A stretch of DNA of 64,000 nucleotides from Siphonodentalium dalli (taxonomy: Eukaryota > Mollusca > Scaphopoda > Gadilida > Siphonodentaliidae). The notes under the pieces were generated by a model. That model did no database searches, was not told the DNA's origin, and saw only the letters and a program-made list of their open reading frames with translations. The stretch spans positions 120,912,754-120,976,753 of the forward strand of contig CP136061.1 in the NCBI GenBank assembly GCA_032622095.1, written 5' to 3'. Every line of letters begins with the position of its first letter. Within the stretch, counting starts at the first letter, position 1. Shown here piece after piece: positions 11,758 through 24,215 of the stretch. Position numbers and translations under genes: made by a program.

Positions 11758-12642
11758 ATGCCCTGTCCGACTGTAGATAATAAATCCTTCGTCTGTCGTG
11801 TTCTATACCAGAACATAATTGGATCGGGCATGTCAGCCTATTAATGCGTGTTGGTGGCCAAGCAGATAGCAACTTTCCTCTGTATCTCAATGTTCTCATG
11901 GAACGAGAGAAATAAACAATTGAAGATTGCAACTTTCAAAATGTGAGATTTAAACACGTTTTGAAATTGTCAGCCCAGAACAAAAATCCCGACGATCGTC
12001 TCGTATAAAGAGCGCCCATGCTTATCTCACACAGAAGCGGTAGACAATAAAGAGCGTTATAAATTATGATCTTTTATCCTCGTTTTCATTTCAAACTGAC
12101 GGATGTTTTGTATAGTTTCGTGATGCATATGCAACGCGAATGTTGGCGATTTGTCAAATCTGATTGTGAATCTTTCAGAATTGGAAGTTACAGTATTCGA
12201 AGTATTGATATTTTAAAGCCACATGGCGGTTTGCGCATAATATTGTTCGCCTTTGAATTTTGCTCAGTATCGAAATAGGTCGATACGTATCTTAACTACC
12301 TTTCTACGATCATTATGCAACCCAAACAGACCCATTGAGGTAATGAAAAATAAAACTGTGAATACGGTGTTTGGGTTCCAAACACAAAACAGCCATTTGC
12401 GCGACATGGAACAGAAAAGAGCGTTCCGAGGTAGTCTATTCCAGATATGGTAGCAATAAAGAGCGTTTGTCTAATTTCTGGCGAAAAGTTGAAAACGATT
12501 GAAAAATTACTGTGATTTTGGCAAGTGTTTTTCGGAGCATATGAAGCCGGTATATCAATAGTTGGTTATTTATCGACATATCGTATACGTCGCTGCAAAT
12601 TTCGTAGAACAAAATTTGGAGGTTCGAATGAACCATGTCCAT

Positions 12643-13146
12643 TTAAAGGTACGGTTGGCCTTGGTGGTGGGTATCCTGTGAAAATATTTCCAACCGTCAA
12701 AAACCGCCACAAACAGAAAGAACATCAAAATGTAGACAGACTTTGTCCGTATACAAATAAGAAATATCACATAAACAGTATGTTATTGTCATATGGTTGA
12801 CCATTGTTATGTAAACAAAAGCATAAAAAGTTACTTTTCTGGTGTTTGTTTATATTATGATGGTAAACATAAAGAGCGTTCTTTGTGTGTGAATTCCTGA
12901 TATGGAACTAATAAAGAGCGTTTATGCCATTTTTGTGTGATTAGCCAGTAGCATTGTGCTGTCTTCTGTAACACAATCAGGCTCTTGCTTAGGTAAAATA
13001 TAGTTGGTCTTTATTATAACATGCTGTTTACGCGATGGTCATGGTATATATGACCGAAACTGTATGCGTTTTACTGTTTTTTCTGTTTACGGTGATTGGA
13101 ACAAATATGAATATTTTCGACAACTAAGGCCTCACGTGCCTTTAAT
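12643..13146. mobile_element. TTAAAGG-family MITE, copy 1
   Basis: The ends are TTAAAGGTACGGTTGGCCTT and AAGGCCTCACGTGCCTTTAA. The interior contains a paired AAAGAGCGTT motif (12871-12880 and 12910-12922) and repeated text around 'GTTTACGCGATGGTCATG'. Other copies are at 18713-19216, 19338-19839, 28967-29354 (diverged), 60115-60617 and 61114-62562 (interrupted). The TTAA flank with an AGG start fits Kolobok-type termini, but this is inference. Confidence 0.7.
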
Positions 13147-13604
13147 ACGCTTCCAATTCATAAAAAAAAGTATTGAAAAGGTGCCTGTTATTAGAACTGG
13201 TTGGCACCTTATAAATATATTACATATTTAATAAAATTGTCACAATTCATGTTCTCTTTTGGTGAGAATCAATTTTTTTGAAAAGCAGAAAAAAGAGCCT
13301 AACTTAGATCTACGCTTTCAACATGGTTATGCGCGAACTGCTATGCTGGAACCACCTTTCGAAACCAATTTGTTCAGCAACATAAGGTTGATGGTCAACA
13401 ATTGCAAGTCTGTGAGCATGTGATGGAACGATTCACCTACCTGAACAGTTTCTGGAGTTTTCTCAGCCTAAAATGAAAAATGTTGTTTAAAACCAACTTA
13501 TCATGTTAAATACATCACGCTGCTTTGGGTGATAAATCATGTTGCAACATGATACATCTTGGTACATTATGTTATAATCATTATATGTAGTAATTGTGTG
13601 TATT

Positions 13605-13835
13605 TTAACCCTTTCTGTACCTATGTGGATTCTCCCACCCAGTTATAAAGTATATACAATGTAATGGTTCACTATTCATCTGCAGGGGTGCCAATAAAAG
13701 TGCAAAAGGATTTCATTGCAGCGAAATGTTCAGATAATAAGTTCAACAAACGATATAGTCGTTTAATGAACTTATTATCTCAACATTTCCTAAGAGAACT
13801 ATTCGTCAATGAGTATTTATTATAGAAAGGGTTAA
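13605..13835. mobile_element. piggyBac-like MITE, CCCTTTCT family
   Basis: TTAA (13605-13608) plus CCCTTTCTGTAC on the left and ATAGAAAGGG plus TTAA (13832-13835) on the right. An internal hairpin AATAAGTTCAACAAACGAT pairs with text near 13770-13790. Confidence 0.6.
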
Positions 13836-14525
13836 AATTATAATCCTAAATGGGTCATGGATGATCGGCTGCCGTTCGGATATGACGGCGTTTCTCTTGC
13901 AATTGGTTTGGCCATGGCCATACTTTTAGCACTTAAAACATCGCAAATTGGGTATCACGTGTAGCAACTAACAGCTTCGTGTATATCAAACACGCAACGT
14001 CGGTGGGCGTTGAAACGGGTCGGAGGACAGAAAATAAATAGCTTTGAAGTTAATGTGACGAGAAGCTCTCCGTTAGCCTATAGGGTGATCAAATAGAGAT
14101 GGAGAACAATTCTGCTCAAATATTATATCCAAATTGACGACACACACGGTCATTCTTATTTATTAATTAAATACAGTGATTCTATAGATCACGAAATCGT
14201 TTTTGTTAGTTTATCGCCGATAGTTCCGTCCCGAATCGAGAGGAAAATATTTACAATGGAGCGTAGTTGAGAGGATGTTTCGATGGAGTGATTTAGTGGT
14301 ACGGTCGGTTTGCTTGAGATCTTCGGCACTGTTAGTAGAATGTTATATTCATCCAGTTGGCATAGCGCCTGCATATTATCAGTTTATCGCACCCAAACAA
14401 GTTCATAATATGTCTTTAAAAACTATTTTTAAAATTATACACAAACTGTTGGTCAAAACAGTTTAATGTCGGGAAATTCTGGAATGTACCCAAGATGAAA
14501 AACAATGGCGTAACATTGTTAAATG

Positions 14526-14675
14526 AACATATGTGACCCGCCATATCAAATCCAGTCGGAAGTCGGCCAATTTCTTCCGTTTCCGGCCTTTTTTTCCAGG
14601 CAATTTTGGACACCCACCCTTTTTTTCCGTTTCAGGAAGTTTTTTTCCGGTCAGTTTTGGACACCCACCCCCCTA
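14526..14675. repeat. Fragment of a TGACCCGCC-ended repeat
   Basis: ATATGTGACCCGCCATATC followed by AAATCCAGTCGGAAGTCGG matches, inverted, the right end of 15887-16455. Inside, a 'TTTTGGACACCCACCC' block occurs twice in direct orientation. Confidence 0.5.
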
Positions 14676-14994
14676 AATTTGAGAAAAGTATCAATTGAGC
14701 AACAAGATAGCTGATTATCCTGCATTATCATAATTTGAACAGAACAGTGCATAATGAGATAACGATACTATTTGAATTTATCATATAAGTGTCATTAATC
14801 AAGAAATGTGTCAACATAATCACATTTCTAGGGATATATAGGCAGAGTGCCAAAGTTTTTATTAACATTCATTTTCATAATATATAGTCACATGATCTAG
14901 TCACATAATCACATATGAGTATTCTACATAATGCATGGTACCGGTACAACAAATTTAAGATTATTTGATATTTTGATATTTGCTATGTGATATA

Positions 14995-15207
14995 CAGTAA
15001 TGCCCTAATTAATCGACTCCATAACCACAGCAGAATAATGGGTAATTTTTCAGGATTTAGTCGGAAATATGGCTTGTTGTCATTCATCGGAAAGCTCTCG
15101 GGGAGAGCTTTCCGATGAATGACAACAAGCCATATTTCCGACTAAATCCTGAAAAATTACCCATTATTCTGCTGTGGTTATGGAGTCGTTTAATTAGGGC
15201 ATTACTG
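14995..15207. mobile_element. Palindromic MITE, CAGTAATGCCCTAA family, copy 2
   Basis: This is an almost perfect 213-bp palindrome with a short centre near CTCTCGGGGAGAG and TA flanks at 14993-14994 and 15208-15209. Both arms contain ACCACAGCAGAATAATGGG. It is better preserved than copy 1 at 878-1122. Confidence 0.8.
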
Positions 15208-15886
15208 TATTGCTGGAATAAAATTGTTTATCAAAACATGTGGAAATACAACTGTTCATCCCAGTTCATCCCAGTTTGAAGAATAATGCTAATACCAAAC
15301 ATAACCGTGATATACCCACGCGACTCTTCTTGGGGCATCTCAGAAACCAGAACTGAGGAAACATGTTATAGCGTGTAATGACAGGCTGGTAGCCACTGCC
15401 TGAAGTACTAGGCTTCGTAATAATTGGGAATAATATGGATGGATAGCCCAATTTCACTTCTTTTCTGCTCACGATATCAGTGACGATAAAATCTTCGTTA
15501 CTGTGAGTAACATTACAAGCTGATCCACATTAACATGGAAAACAATGTGAAATTGTTCAAGCTGGCCCGGCTGGCCTTAAATTTATTTGTTAAGATTTTA
15601 TGTTTTACGTTGTCAAAAGTCTATTTTATTCCATTATTTATTATATCTTTATTTTCATGTCACATATGGTCAAGTGTGCTTTCATTTTATCGCTTATTTT
15701 CAACTGAGTTCGGCATAGTTATTCTTATTTTGTTGTATCAGTAGATGGAATCCTGATTAAATTTTATTTTTCCAATAGCGCAGTTTCTAGTTCTATCAAG
15801 GTGAATTTGGGTTATTGTTGGCCAATGTGCAACTGATCCAACTTTTTGGTAACCTCTATATGTAGTATAGCATTACTATTAACTAT

Positions 15887-16455
15887 ATATGACCCGTTTC
15901 TGTTCAAAATACATCAAAATAAGACTCAATAGCAGGAATGGAAAAAAAATTTGGCATATGGAAAAAACTGCTTTTTGGACCCAAGAGACACCCACCCACC
16001 CCATCATACGTGCCTGGAAATTTTTTCCGACCCCCCCCCTGGTGCCAATGCATTCTCTTATATATGCGATTCGACCATAGGTCGCCTCGCATATATAAGA
16101 GAATGCATTGGCCTAACAATTTTTTACAATTTTAATAATTTTTTCTTGTATTCTTTAACAATTTTTATAATTTCACCCATACAGAGCCCCAGACAAACAT
16201 GAGCAGACGACACTCTTCTATGTGCTTCTATATATGTGTGGGGCTCCCTGCATGGTAATGGGTGTTTTTTTTATTTTATGTCCTAAAAATTGTAAGAAAC
16301 ATTTATTTAAAAAACATGATAAAAAATTGTTAGGCCAATGCATTCTCTTATATATGCGAGGCGACCTATGGTCGACTCGCATATATAAGAGAATGCATTG
16401 GCACAGGGTAAAAAAAATCCCGACTTCCGACTGGATTTGATATGGCGGGTCACAT
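15887..16455. mobile_element. TGACCCG-ended composite repeat with two hairpins
   Basis: The left end TATATGACCCG and the right end GGCGGGTCACATATG are mirrored. The interior has a truncated relative of the hAT-like G-run MITE (to about 16040) and two ATGCATTCTCTTATATATGC hairpins (16040-16115 and 16329-16406). Those hairpins are the same as in the piggyBac-like MITEs near 7.1 and 9.3 kb. Confidence 0.5.
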
Positions 16456-16650
16456 ATGATGGGAGATATGTATATATGAGTGTTTTGGAGATAATTACTC
16501 GGTAAAGTGAATACATCTGCAGTTAGCTCTTCGTCTGTCGGTCGTCTTCGTTTATTACATGAACAAATGAATAATGGATACTTTTATAACTGAATGAAAG
16601 AATCCAGTTAGTTTGGAAATTGTTCAGATAAATACGAGTACGGTAGTTAT

Positions 16651-17489
16651 TGTCCCCCGAAACTTTCGGAGGACTATTGTAATCAGCCGCGTCCGTCCGT
16701 CCGTCTAGCCGTCCGTACGTCCGTCCGTCTAGCCGTCCGTGCGTCCGTCCGTCCGGAGTTATAACTCCAGTAATGATCATCCGATTTGATTGAAACTTAG
16801 TATGTAGGTGTCTCAACCAAGAACACAGGTGCTCTGCTAGTTTGATCCGATGTTCTTTTATGCAGTTATTTCCCTCTTTTTTTTGTTTCTTTTTTTTTAC
16901 TTAGAAAATTTCTCACTTTTTCGGTTTCCGGATGATAGCTCAAGTTTGGATCCTTTAATTGCAAATATCGTTTTTATTTGGATCAGTCATATCAAGATAC
17001 AGGTTGAGCTCGAATTTGAGTTTGATCTGATGATTTTTCCTAGAGTTATGGACTTTTTTCGACTTAGAAAATTCAATTTTACTTCTTTTTCCTTTGGTTT
17101 CCGGTTGATAACTCAAGTTTGGACTGTTCAAAGGAAAATTCCGTATTTTGTGAGTCATTGATATCAAAATACAGGTCCAGTTCGAATTTGAGTTTGATCC
17201 GATGATTGTTCTCAGAGTTATGAGCTTCTCGACTTTGAAATGTTTTTTTTTTAGTTTTCTGTATGAGGGCACGTTCATGGTGTAATCAACTCCTCCTACA
17301 GTTTTGATCGTAGATATTTGAAACTTCAGAGTATTGTTACCCACATATTGGAGATGTGCAGCATGTATATAGATGACGGAAAAATTATGTCTTTACGGAA
17401 TTATTAACCCTTTCGACTTAGAACATTTCAACATTGTTTTTAATTTCTTTAACAAAGCGGCGTCGACTTGCCACGTTTTCGGGGGACAC
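16651..17489. mobile_element. CCCCCGAAA-ended element with internal tandem repeats
   Basis: The left end TGTCCCCCGAAACTTTCGG and the right end TTTTCGGGGGACA are mirrored. Next comes a (CCGT)n-type microsatellite at about 16686-16755, then two to three units of about 170 bp containing TTCGAATTTGAGTTTGATC. An end fragment of the same family lies at about 22400-22470. The 129-codon minus-strand frame across 16955-17344 merely follows the repeats. Confidence 0.55.
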
Positions 17490-17779
17490 TGTGGTCGGCT
17501 GACCTTTTATTCAGAGTAATTCTATGGTCGTGGTGGTATTACATAATTGCGCATACTTACATCCCCGGCCCCGGCTGCGTTGTTTACTTCTTGAGGACCA
17601 TTTGGTTCTTTCACTTCCTGGGTTTTTGCACCAGCCAGCAATTGATTAATCTGTGTGACAGAAATTAATTCTGAAAAATTACATGTAATATATTTCGGTC
17701 ACAAATCCAAAGAGAACTGAAGTTATAGCATATGTTACCAATACACCGAACCAACAGCCCAGTCAGTGTGTTCCCACAA

Positions 17780-18440
17780 AAACCAGCACATTATCTACTT
17801 ATAATAGAACGTCTTTTAGTTAGATAATCTGCTTAGAATTGACTCCTTTTGAGTCGATAATGTGCTGAAAATGAAAAAATTTAGTCACATTATCAAATCA
17901 TAATGAGACGATTCTAAGCAGATTATGTGTGGACAATGACACAAATAAGCCAACACATGACTCAACCTACCCTCGCGCAAATAATCGACCTCTAATGTGA
18001 AATAGGTACAACAAATGTGATTTTTTGATTGTGAAATAAGCAGATAGAGAATAATATCCGTTATTTCGTTTTATGGCGCGGGCCACAGTGAAAATACACG
18101 TTAAAGAGCGTACACATGAAAAGTCGGCAGTTGGCTTGTTTGTGTCATTGTCCACACATAATTTGCTTAGAATATATCGCATCATTATGGGTCAATAATG
18201 TGACTAAATTGGTCTCGTTTTCAGCAGTTTATCGACTCAAAATGAGGCAATTGTAAGCAGATTATCTACCTAAATCAGTTTCAATTCTAAGTAGATAATG
18301 TGCGGGTTTTCTGGAGAATAGGCTGCACGACTCATCACTTGTACGCTCTTTAACAGGTGTTTTCACTGGGGCCCGCACCATAAACGAAATGACTGGTAAG
18401 AGTCCATTATCTGCTTATATCAGAATGAAATAATCATATT
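17780..18440. repeat. Foldback element with two nested inverted repeats
   Basis: 17878-17952 (TAGTCACATTATCA and GACAATGACACAAATAAGCC) is inverted at 18130-18208. A second pair, about 18040-18115 against 18330-18425, shares GCGGGCC and TTAAAGAGCGTAC. AGCAGATTATCT-like words recur throughout. Confidence 0.6.
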
Positions 18441-18712
18441 ATGTACCTATTTCAAATTATAGGTATTTTATGTGCGTATTTCGGCGATGATATGGCCCAG
18501 TAATTGTGCAAATGATCTAGGTGTCAACGTTGACGACAAACTTAAGTATGATATATATATCATTTGGGTGTGGAACAAGGCTTATGCCATGGGGAGGTGC
18601 AGGGGGGGGGGGTCAAATGTTTATGGAGTTGTGGTTATGGTTAGGCGCATACAACAAGTTCATTTTTTTAAGTTCAGCTGATTTTATTTCAAAATAAAAA
18701 TATAGTAATATC

Positions 18713-19216
18713 TTAAAGGCACGTGAGGCCTTAGCTGTGTCGAAAATATTCATATTTGTTCCAATCACCGTAAACAGAAAAAACAGTAAAACGCATACAG
18801 TTTCGTTCATATATACCATGACCATCGCGTAAACAGCATGTTATCATAAAGACCTACTATATTTTACCTAAGCAAGATCCTGATTGTGTTACAGAAGACA
18901 GCACAATGCTACTGGCTAATCACACACAAATGGCATAAACGCTCTTTATTAGTTCCATATCAGGGATTTACACACAAAGAACGCTCTTTATGTTTACCAT
19001 CATAATATAAACAAACACCAGAAAAGTAACTGTTTATGCTTTTGTTTACATAACAATGGTCAACCATATGACAATAACATACTGTTTATGCGATATTTCT
19101 TATTTGTATACGGACAAAGTCTGTCTACATTTTGATGTTCTTGCTGTTTGTGGCGGTTTTTGACGGTTGGAAATATTTTTACAGGATACCCACCGCCAAG
19201 GCCAACCGTACATTTA
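18713..19216. mobile_element. TTAAAGG-family MITE, copy 2 (inverse to copy 1)
   Basis: It starts TTAAAGGCACGTGAGGCCTT and ends GGCCAACCGTACATTTAA. The interior is the reverse complement of 12643-13146, including the paired motif ACGCTCTTTATT (about 18939-18950) and ACGCTCTTTATG (about 18981-18992). Confidence 0.75.
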
Positions 19217-19337
19217 ACATAAGCTGATATCCACATTAAAAGCAAAGCTAGTGTGATATTTGGATACCATAACTAATACCACAACTAAAGATAAAATAAA
19301 TCAATATTCTGATTATCATTATATTAGTTAATTTTTA

Positions 19338-19839
19338 TTAAAGGCACGTGAGGCCTTAATTGTCGAAAATATTCATATTTGTTCCAAACACCGTAAACAG
19401 TAAAACATTAAAACGCATACAGTTTCGTTCATATATATCATGACCATCGCGTAAACAGCATGTTATCATAAAGCCCTACTATATTTTACCTAAGCAAGAG
19501 CCTGATTGTGTTACAGAAGACAGCACAATGCTACTGGCTAATCACACAGAAATGGCATAAACGCTCTTTATTAGTTCAATATCAGGAATTCACCCACAAA
19601 GAACGCTCTTTACGTTTACCATCATAATATAAACAAACACAAGAAAAGTAACTTTTTATGCTTTTGTTTACATAACAATAGTCAAATATATGACAATAAC
19701 ATACTGTTTATGCGATATTTCTTATTTGTATACGGACAAAGTCTGTCTACATTTTGATGTTCTTTCTGTTTGTGGCGGTTTTTGACGGATGGAAATATTT
19801 TTACAGGATACCCACCGCCAAGGCCAACCGTACCTTTAA
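19338..19839. mobile_element. TTAAAGG-family MITE, copy 3
   Basis: Same orientation and order as copy 2, from which it is separated by about 120 bp. It ends GGCCAACCGTACCTTTAA. The two form a direct pair. Confidence 0.75.
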
Positions 19840-20159
19840 GTTTGATTAACTATTATACATAACAAAATAAACTAATATAGTGATGATCAGAATATTGAAT
19901 TCCACCTAACTCAATGACGCAGTGACGTAGTAATAAATACCAAAAGCTACCACATATTCATAACTTATTGCTTTGATCTATTGCGAATACCTTAGTATTG
20001 AATACAATTTGAAAAAATTATAGTTCAATATATTTTCATCAGTTAGAATGTGAAAAGCCAACATATCACACATTTTGATAAGATAGTTTTAAGTGTTAGA
20101 CAAAATTAATGGTGGTACAGAATCCATTTAAAACTGTCATTAATTAATTATATCTGAGT

Positions 20160-20711
20160 GAAATGATTTTTAGCATCTTTCAGGTTTTGTTGGTGTTCGA
20201 TATTTAACTTGATATCAGATGGGAACTTATTCCACAACAATTTTGCTTTGTGTAAACCTGTTAATTTGGCCTTATTTGTCATTTTGAATATAATAATATA
20301 CTATAAAAGTTATTTACAGAGAACCGTGTGAAATGTTTGTGAACATCTGAAACTTTTGTAAAAATTTCGCTCATAAATTCTGGAACAGATTTCTTCAGAT
20401 TCTGATGGATTATTGTCTCAAGTTGCATATTTCCAATGTTTTCCAATTTTAGTAGTTTCTGTTTTTCGTATATCAGGGATATAAATTTGCCCCGTTGAGG
20501 AATAGTTAGTCTTCATGCATCTATTTGGCAGGATATAACACCGATACCTCATTATTTCCATGCGTTTAGGAGTTACATTATTGTCGATAGTTATTGATCG
20601 GTATCTATGCATATGATCTTGTTTGGTACAATTAGTGAACATATAATTTGTCTTGCTTATATTGAAAGGCAATTTTTTCGCTGAAAACAGCTGCCATTGG
20701 TGACAATTCAT
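20160..20711 (-). pseudogene. LINE reverse transcriptase C-terminal fragment
   Basis: The minus-strand frame 20711-20418 includes KLPFNISKTNYMFTN and ITIDNNVTPK, the KTxxMxF-type region downstream of the RT catalytic site in CR1/jockey-like LINEs. Continuing with frame breaks to about 20160 gives KAKLLWNKFPSDIK, the usual LINE C-terminal WN-LP motif. The catalytic YxDD region is absent. Confidence 0.6.
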
Positions 20712-21759
20712 CGTTAAAGGTGGATTATCACTTTGTAAACATGTATTATATAGTTACCGGGGTAGAAATACGAGATATGAATCGAAGACTCCTGTCCAGA
20801 AATGCTTCTATCGATTAATATGGATTTTATTTAGAATATTTTCTGGTCTAAAACGGTGTGGTTGTTTATCTAACGAACAATAGTGGTTACTGTTAACAGA
20901 GACCATAAATTTTATTCAGTAATTTAGTCACAACTAAACGTTAATTAGACTCATTATCGCTTATAACTATGGAACAAAACAATACAATCAATCAATCTGG
21001 GACATTTGACGTTCGGTACGTAGCTATAGGAACAGCCTAATGCTCTCCATCGATATATGGTATCACCCGAATGGTCTGTTCTAAAATAGACAAATAAAGT
21101 GTCCCAATAAATCATCTCATTTCATAATAAAATATTCAAAATAAAATTAATATTAATTGATAGAAGCAATTTCCGAACAGGGGTCGTCAATTCATTATTA
21201 TTTTATACCCACGCAACTATTTCAAAAATATTATTTAAAGAGATAATCCATCTTCACAACTTCGTAAAGATTAGGAATGTTCTTATTAGAGTAAAATGCA
21301 TATGTATCATCTGCGAAATTTCAGATTTTGGAAACAAAACCAAATGTTCTTACTTCTGTATATTAACATGTTTCCTGAACTTGGGGAGATTATCCAAAAC
21401 ACCATTATATCATTGTAGTCCGGTCGCCGATGCACCATTATATCATTATCTCTAATCCAACACACTTACAACACGATTGGTCACTGAATATGAACGCGTT
21501 CTCTGTTCCGTACAATGCCAACTGCAGTTGTATGTGTTATAAATATGTTCATTTTATTATCCGCGTTATTGCTTGTATTTGTGTAATTTTGCTACGCTTT
21601 TGAATTGAAACAATAAAGATATAATTATGCTTGGGTTCTTGTGTTATAAACAGGATATTTACCAACCTAAATCCAGATACATTCAGGAGATTATATGTAT
21701 ATATGGTGAGGCCGATATCTAAATATCGTAATACGGTCATGGAATCCTCATCTCAATTA
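20712..21759. other. Non-coding stretch between LINE fragments
   Basis: AT-rich with no supported gene. The interval from 19840 to 20159, before the LINE fragment, likewise holds nothing I recognise. Confidence 0.3.
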
Positions 21760-22112
21760 CCAGTGTGTTTCTTTTGAGAGAATACAACGCAGGGCAACAA
21801 CAGTGGTCCCCCAACTGAGAAAACTCGAATACAGAGAGCGGTTAATAAAGTTCAATCTGATGTCTGTTGAATATAGAAGATTAAGAGACCTAATCGAGAA
21901 CCTATACATTTATGGAAAACTTGTATAATGTAAATACGGAACAGTTCTTTGGTAAAGCACAATTAAATCAACACGTGGACATAGCAAGAAACTACAATTG
22001 TTGTGTCATTCCAAAAAAGACATTAGTAAATATTTCTTTTCGCCGCGCGTTGTGATAAATTGGATCAATCTACCAGACTTTATTGTAGAGGCACAATCGC
22101 TTAAAGACTTTT
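21760..22112 (+). pseudogene. LINE reverse transcriptase 3' fragment
   Basis: The plus strand reads ERIQRRATTVVPQLRKLEYR, then LMSVEYRRLRDLIE. After frame changes it reads FRR and VVINWINLPDFIVEAQSLKD, ending at TAA near 22112. This is the conserved C-terminus of CR1-like non-LTR reverse transcriptases (QRRATK, YRRLRGDLIE, WNxLP). At least two frameshifts are needed, so it is a dead 5'-truncated copy. Confidence 0.65.
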
Positions 22113-22399
22113 ATCTATGTTAATTTTTCAAATACTTACATTTCTAAATTATATGTATCGGAATCAAAAGTCGGATGACTTATTTCGATTAAATGATGCT
22201 GATAAACATATTGCTCAAGTTACCCTCCGACAAGCCGAAAGCAGCGATTTCTATGTCGAAAAGGGGACATAAACGCCGTCAACATTCACCGGGCCGTGAC
22301 CAAATTCTAACTTGTGTAACCCCGTACCAAATATCAAGAAATTGTGCTCAATAGTGCTCAAGTTAACGCCCGGACACATAATTTGACTGATGGTACGAC

Positions 22400-22470
22400 G
22401 CACGCATGGACACTCCGATGGACGGACGCGGCCGATTACAATAGTCCTCCGAAATTTTCGGGGGACAATG
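22400..22470. repeat. End fragment of the CCCCCGAAA-ended element
   Basis: GACGGACGCGGCCGATTACA then AATAGTCCTCCGAAATTTTC and GGGGGACA. This is the reverse complement of the left end of 16651-17489. Confidence 0.55.
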
Positions 22471-24215
22471 GTTAAAACTGATTACTGAAACTGTGTAATG
22501 CGATAATCTATTGGGGGATAATGGAGTGTGTTACATGAATATTCCCCAATTAAAACTTATCCATATCAATATACATTGATCGTGAGAGCATATAATGTGA
22601 CAATGTGTGTGTTTACATTTCGAGTCAGTCATCGGATACCGCAAATTCGGGAACACTGTTTCGGAAATTTCTATCGACTCGAAGTGTGTTTATGACAATA
22701 GACGTTCTATAGTGTCATTATAAATATGTGAATTTTACACCTGCAAGTATATAGTTTAATAGTTTACGGCTGAAGTGTCTTACTTTTGTTCCGTTTATCT
22801 TTGGAAACAGTGATCTAAGTGTGTTATATGAATTTCCGCTCGCTCAGTGTCAATTTCGACCAATATATTTCGGCCCGTCATTTGGGATCTAGCGATCTTA
22901 TCACAACGGAAAATCATGTTTTTCAAAGATATAATTTAGCGAAATACAAACTAGATAGCTGAAAATAAAATTCTGTTTACGTATTTATTAGCAATCAACG
23001 TCGTTTTCGATGCATATCTGAGCGTATAGAAGTGTCAGATACCGAACAAAATACTATATACCAAGTATATGTGATCGGATGCATCGAACACGACGTTGAT
23101 GGCATATATATATATTGTCGTACTACCCTATGTATGTGTAAGCAAGAAACGCGTGAACATGGTGTACGTACCTGAGCGGATGCGCGCTTGAACGGAAGAC
23201 TTGGGTCACTGCCTTTACCCTCGACAATAATGACCAGGCATGTAACACACAAAATGACCAACTTGACGTCCATGCTGACTGTATTCAACTGGCAACATGC
23301 AGGGTTCGCTCAATTATATTCGGAACTGTATATAACGATATACAAACAAAACACGGGCGAAAACAAAAAGCTATTAACCAGCTCTGCCGAGTTTTAGAAA
23401 GGAAGCAAATTTCCTTAGTCAGATTGTGGTTATGCATTCGATTGTACCACTGGTATGCAACAACACATATCAATATTTATAATTAATATAGTATTCATCA
23501 AAATCAACCAAGCGCTGTATATTTCAGCATGGTATCTGAAACCATCGCATACTGGGATGTTGAAGAATCATCTATACCGATGTGGGATTCAAGGGTGCGT
23601 CAGCGTCATTTTTTACGTTCACAATAATATATAATTGGAAACTGTAAATCTAAATACGTTCATATATTCCATTATTATTTAAACGTTTAGTAATTATGGT
23701 GGGGCAAATGGTTGAATTGTTGTTTTGTTAACTGCCTTATTAAATTTTCACGGCGGCCTTTTGTATAATGAACTACAATGTACGACAGATAATTATTACG
23801 AATAGCTAATTGCAGTCGTAATTTTTTCGGACGGTCCAAACACCTTTCCGCAGAATTGACGACTGCGAGTCCGTTTGTGAGAAAATCGTACTGTTCAAAC
23901 TTCGGGTATACTTGCAGTAAGGAGATATGGTTCTTGCTTCGTATTTGTTTGTTTATTTCTTTAATTGTTGTTTACATCAATTTAAGCCTACAGAAGCTCA
24001 CATCACAGAGTCACATATTCGTTGCTATAGATCTGCTCCACTCTTAGAGAGACGTTTACCCAGACAGTGCATGGTTGCGTTATGTTATGTTAATACATGA
24101 CCAAATCAATAGACACGTATAGTGACATTTCACCGAGAGCCCTCCGCAGGGATACTTTTGCACTTAATTATGTGTTATCGGGTCATAGTCAGTGGTAGGC
24201 ACGATGCTTGCATGG
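22471..24215. other. Non-coding stretch left of the large element
   Basis: No gene is supported. A short inverted repeat lies at about 22995-23100 (AATCAACGTCGTTTTCGATG against CATCGAACACGACGTTGAT). Confidence 0.35.

Larger units (their letters stand above)
9963..14419. mobile_element. Long-TIR element (~4.5 kb) with nested insertions
   Basis: The left end TTAAAGACATATTATG followed by ACTTGTT and GGGTGCG is mirrored at 14395-14419. The two arms stay recognisably inverted-complementary over about 350 bp once the insertion at 10280-10818 is ignored: left arm 9963-10279 plus about 10819-10855, right arm about 14070-14419. Shared blocks include ATCTCAAGCAAA, ACGAAAACGATTTC and TTCTCCAT. No transposase is recognised inside; the interior is filled by other MITEs and AAAGAGCGTT motifs. 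The superfamily is unknown. Confidence 0.65.

Noticed and set aside
12525-12800. Overlapping short frames on both strands within a TTAAAGG MITE
   Set aside because: The same frames recur in every MITE copy with disruptions; they reflect repeat sequence, not genes.
16686-16755. (CCGT)n tract read as an Arg/Thr/Asp-rich peptide on the minus strand
   Set aside because: It is a microsatellite just inside a repeat terminus; the open frame is a consequence of the short period.
16955-17344. 129-codon minus-strand frame
   Set aside because: It follows ~170-bp repeats inside a non-coding element and has no recognisable motif.
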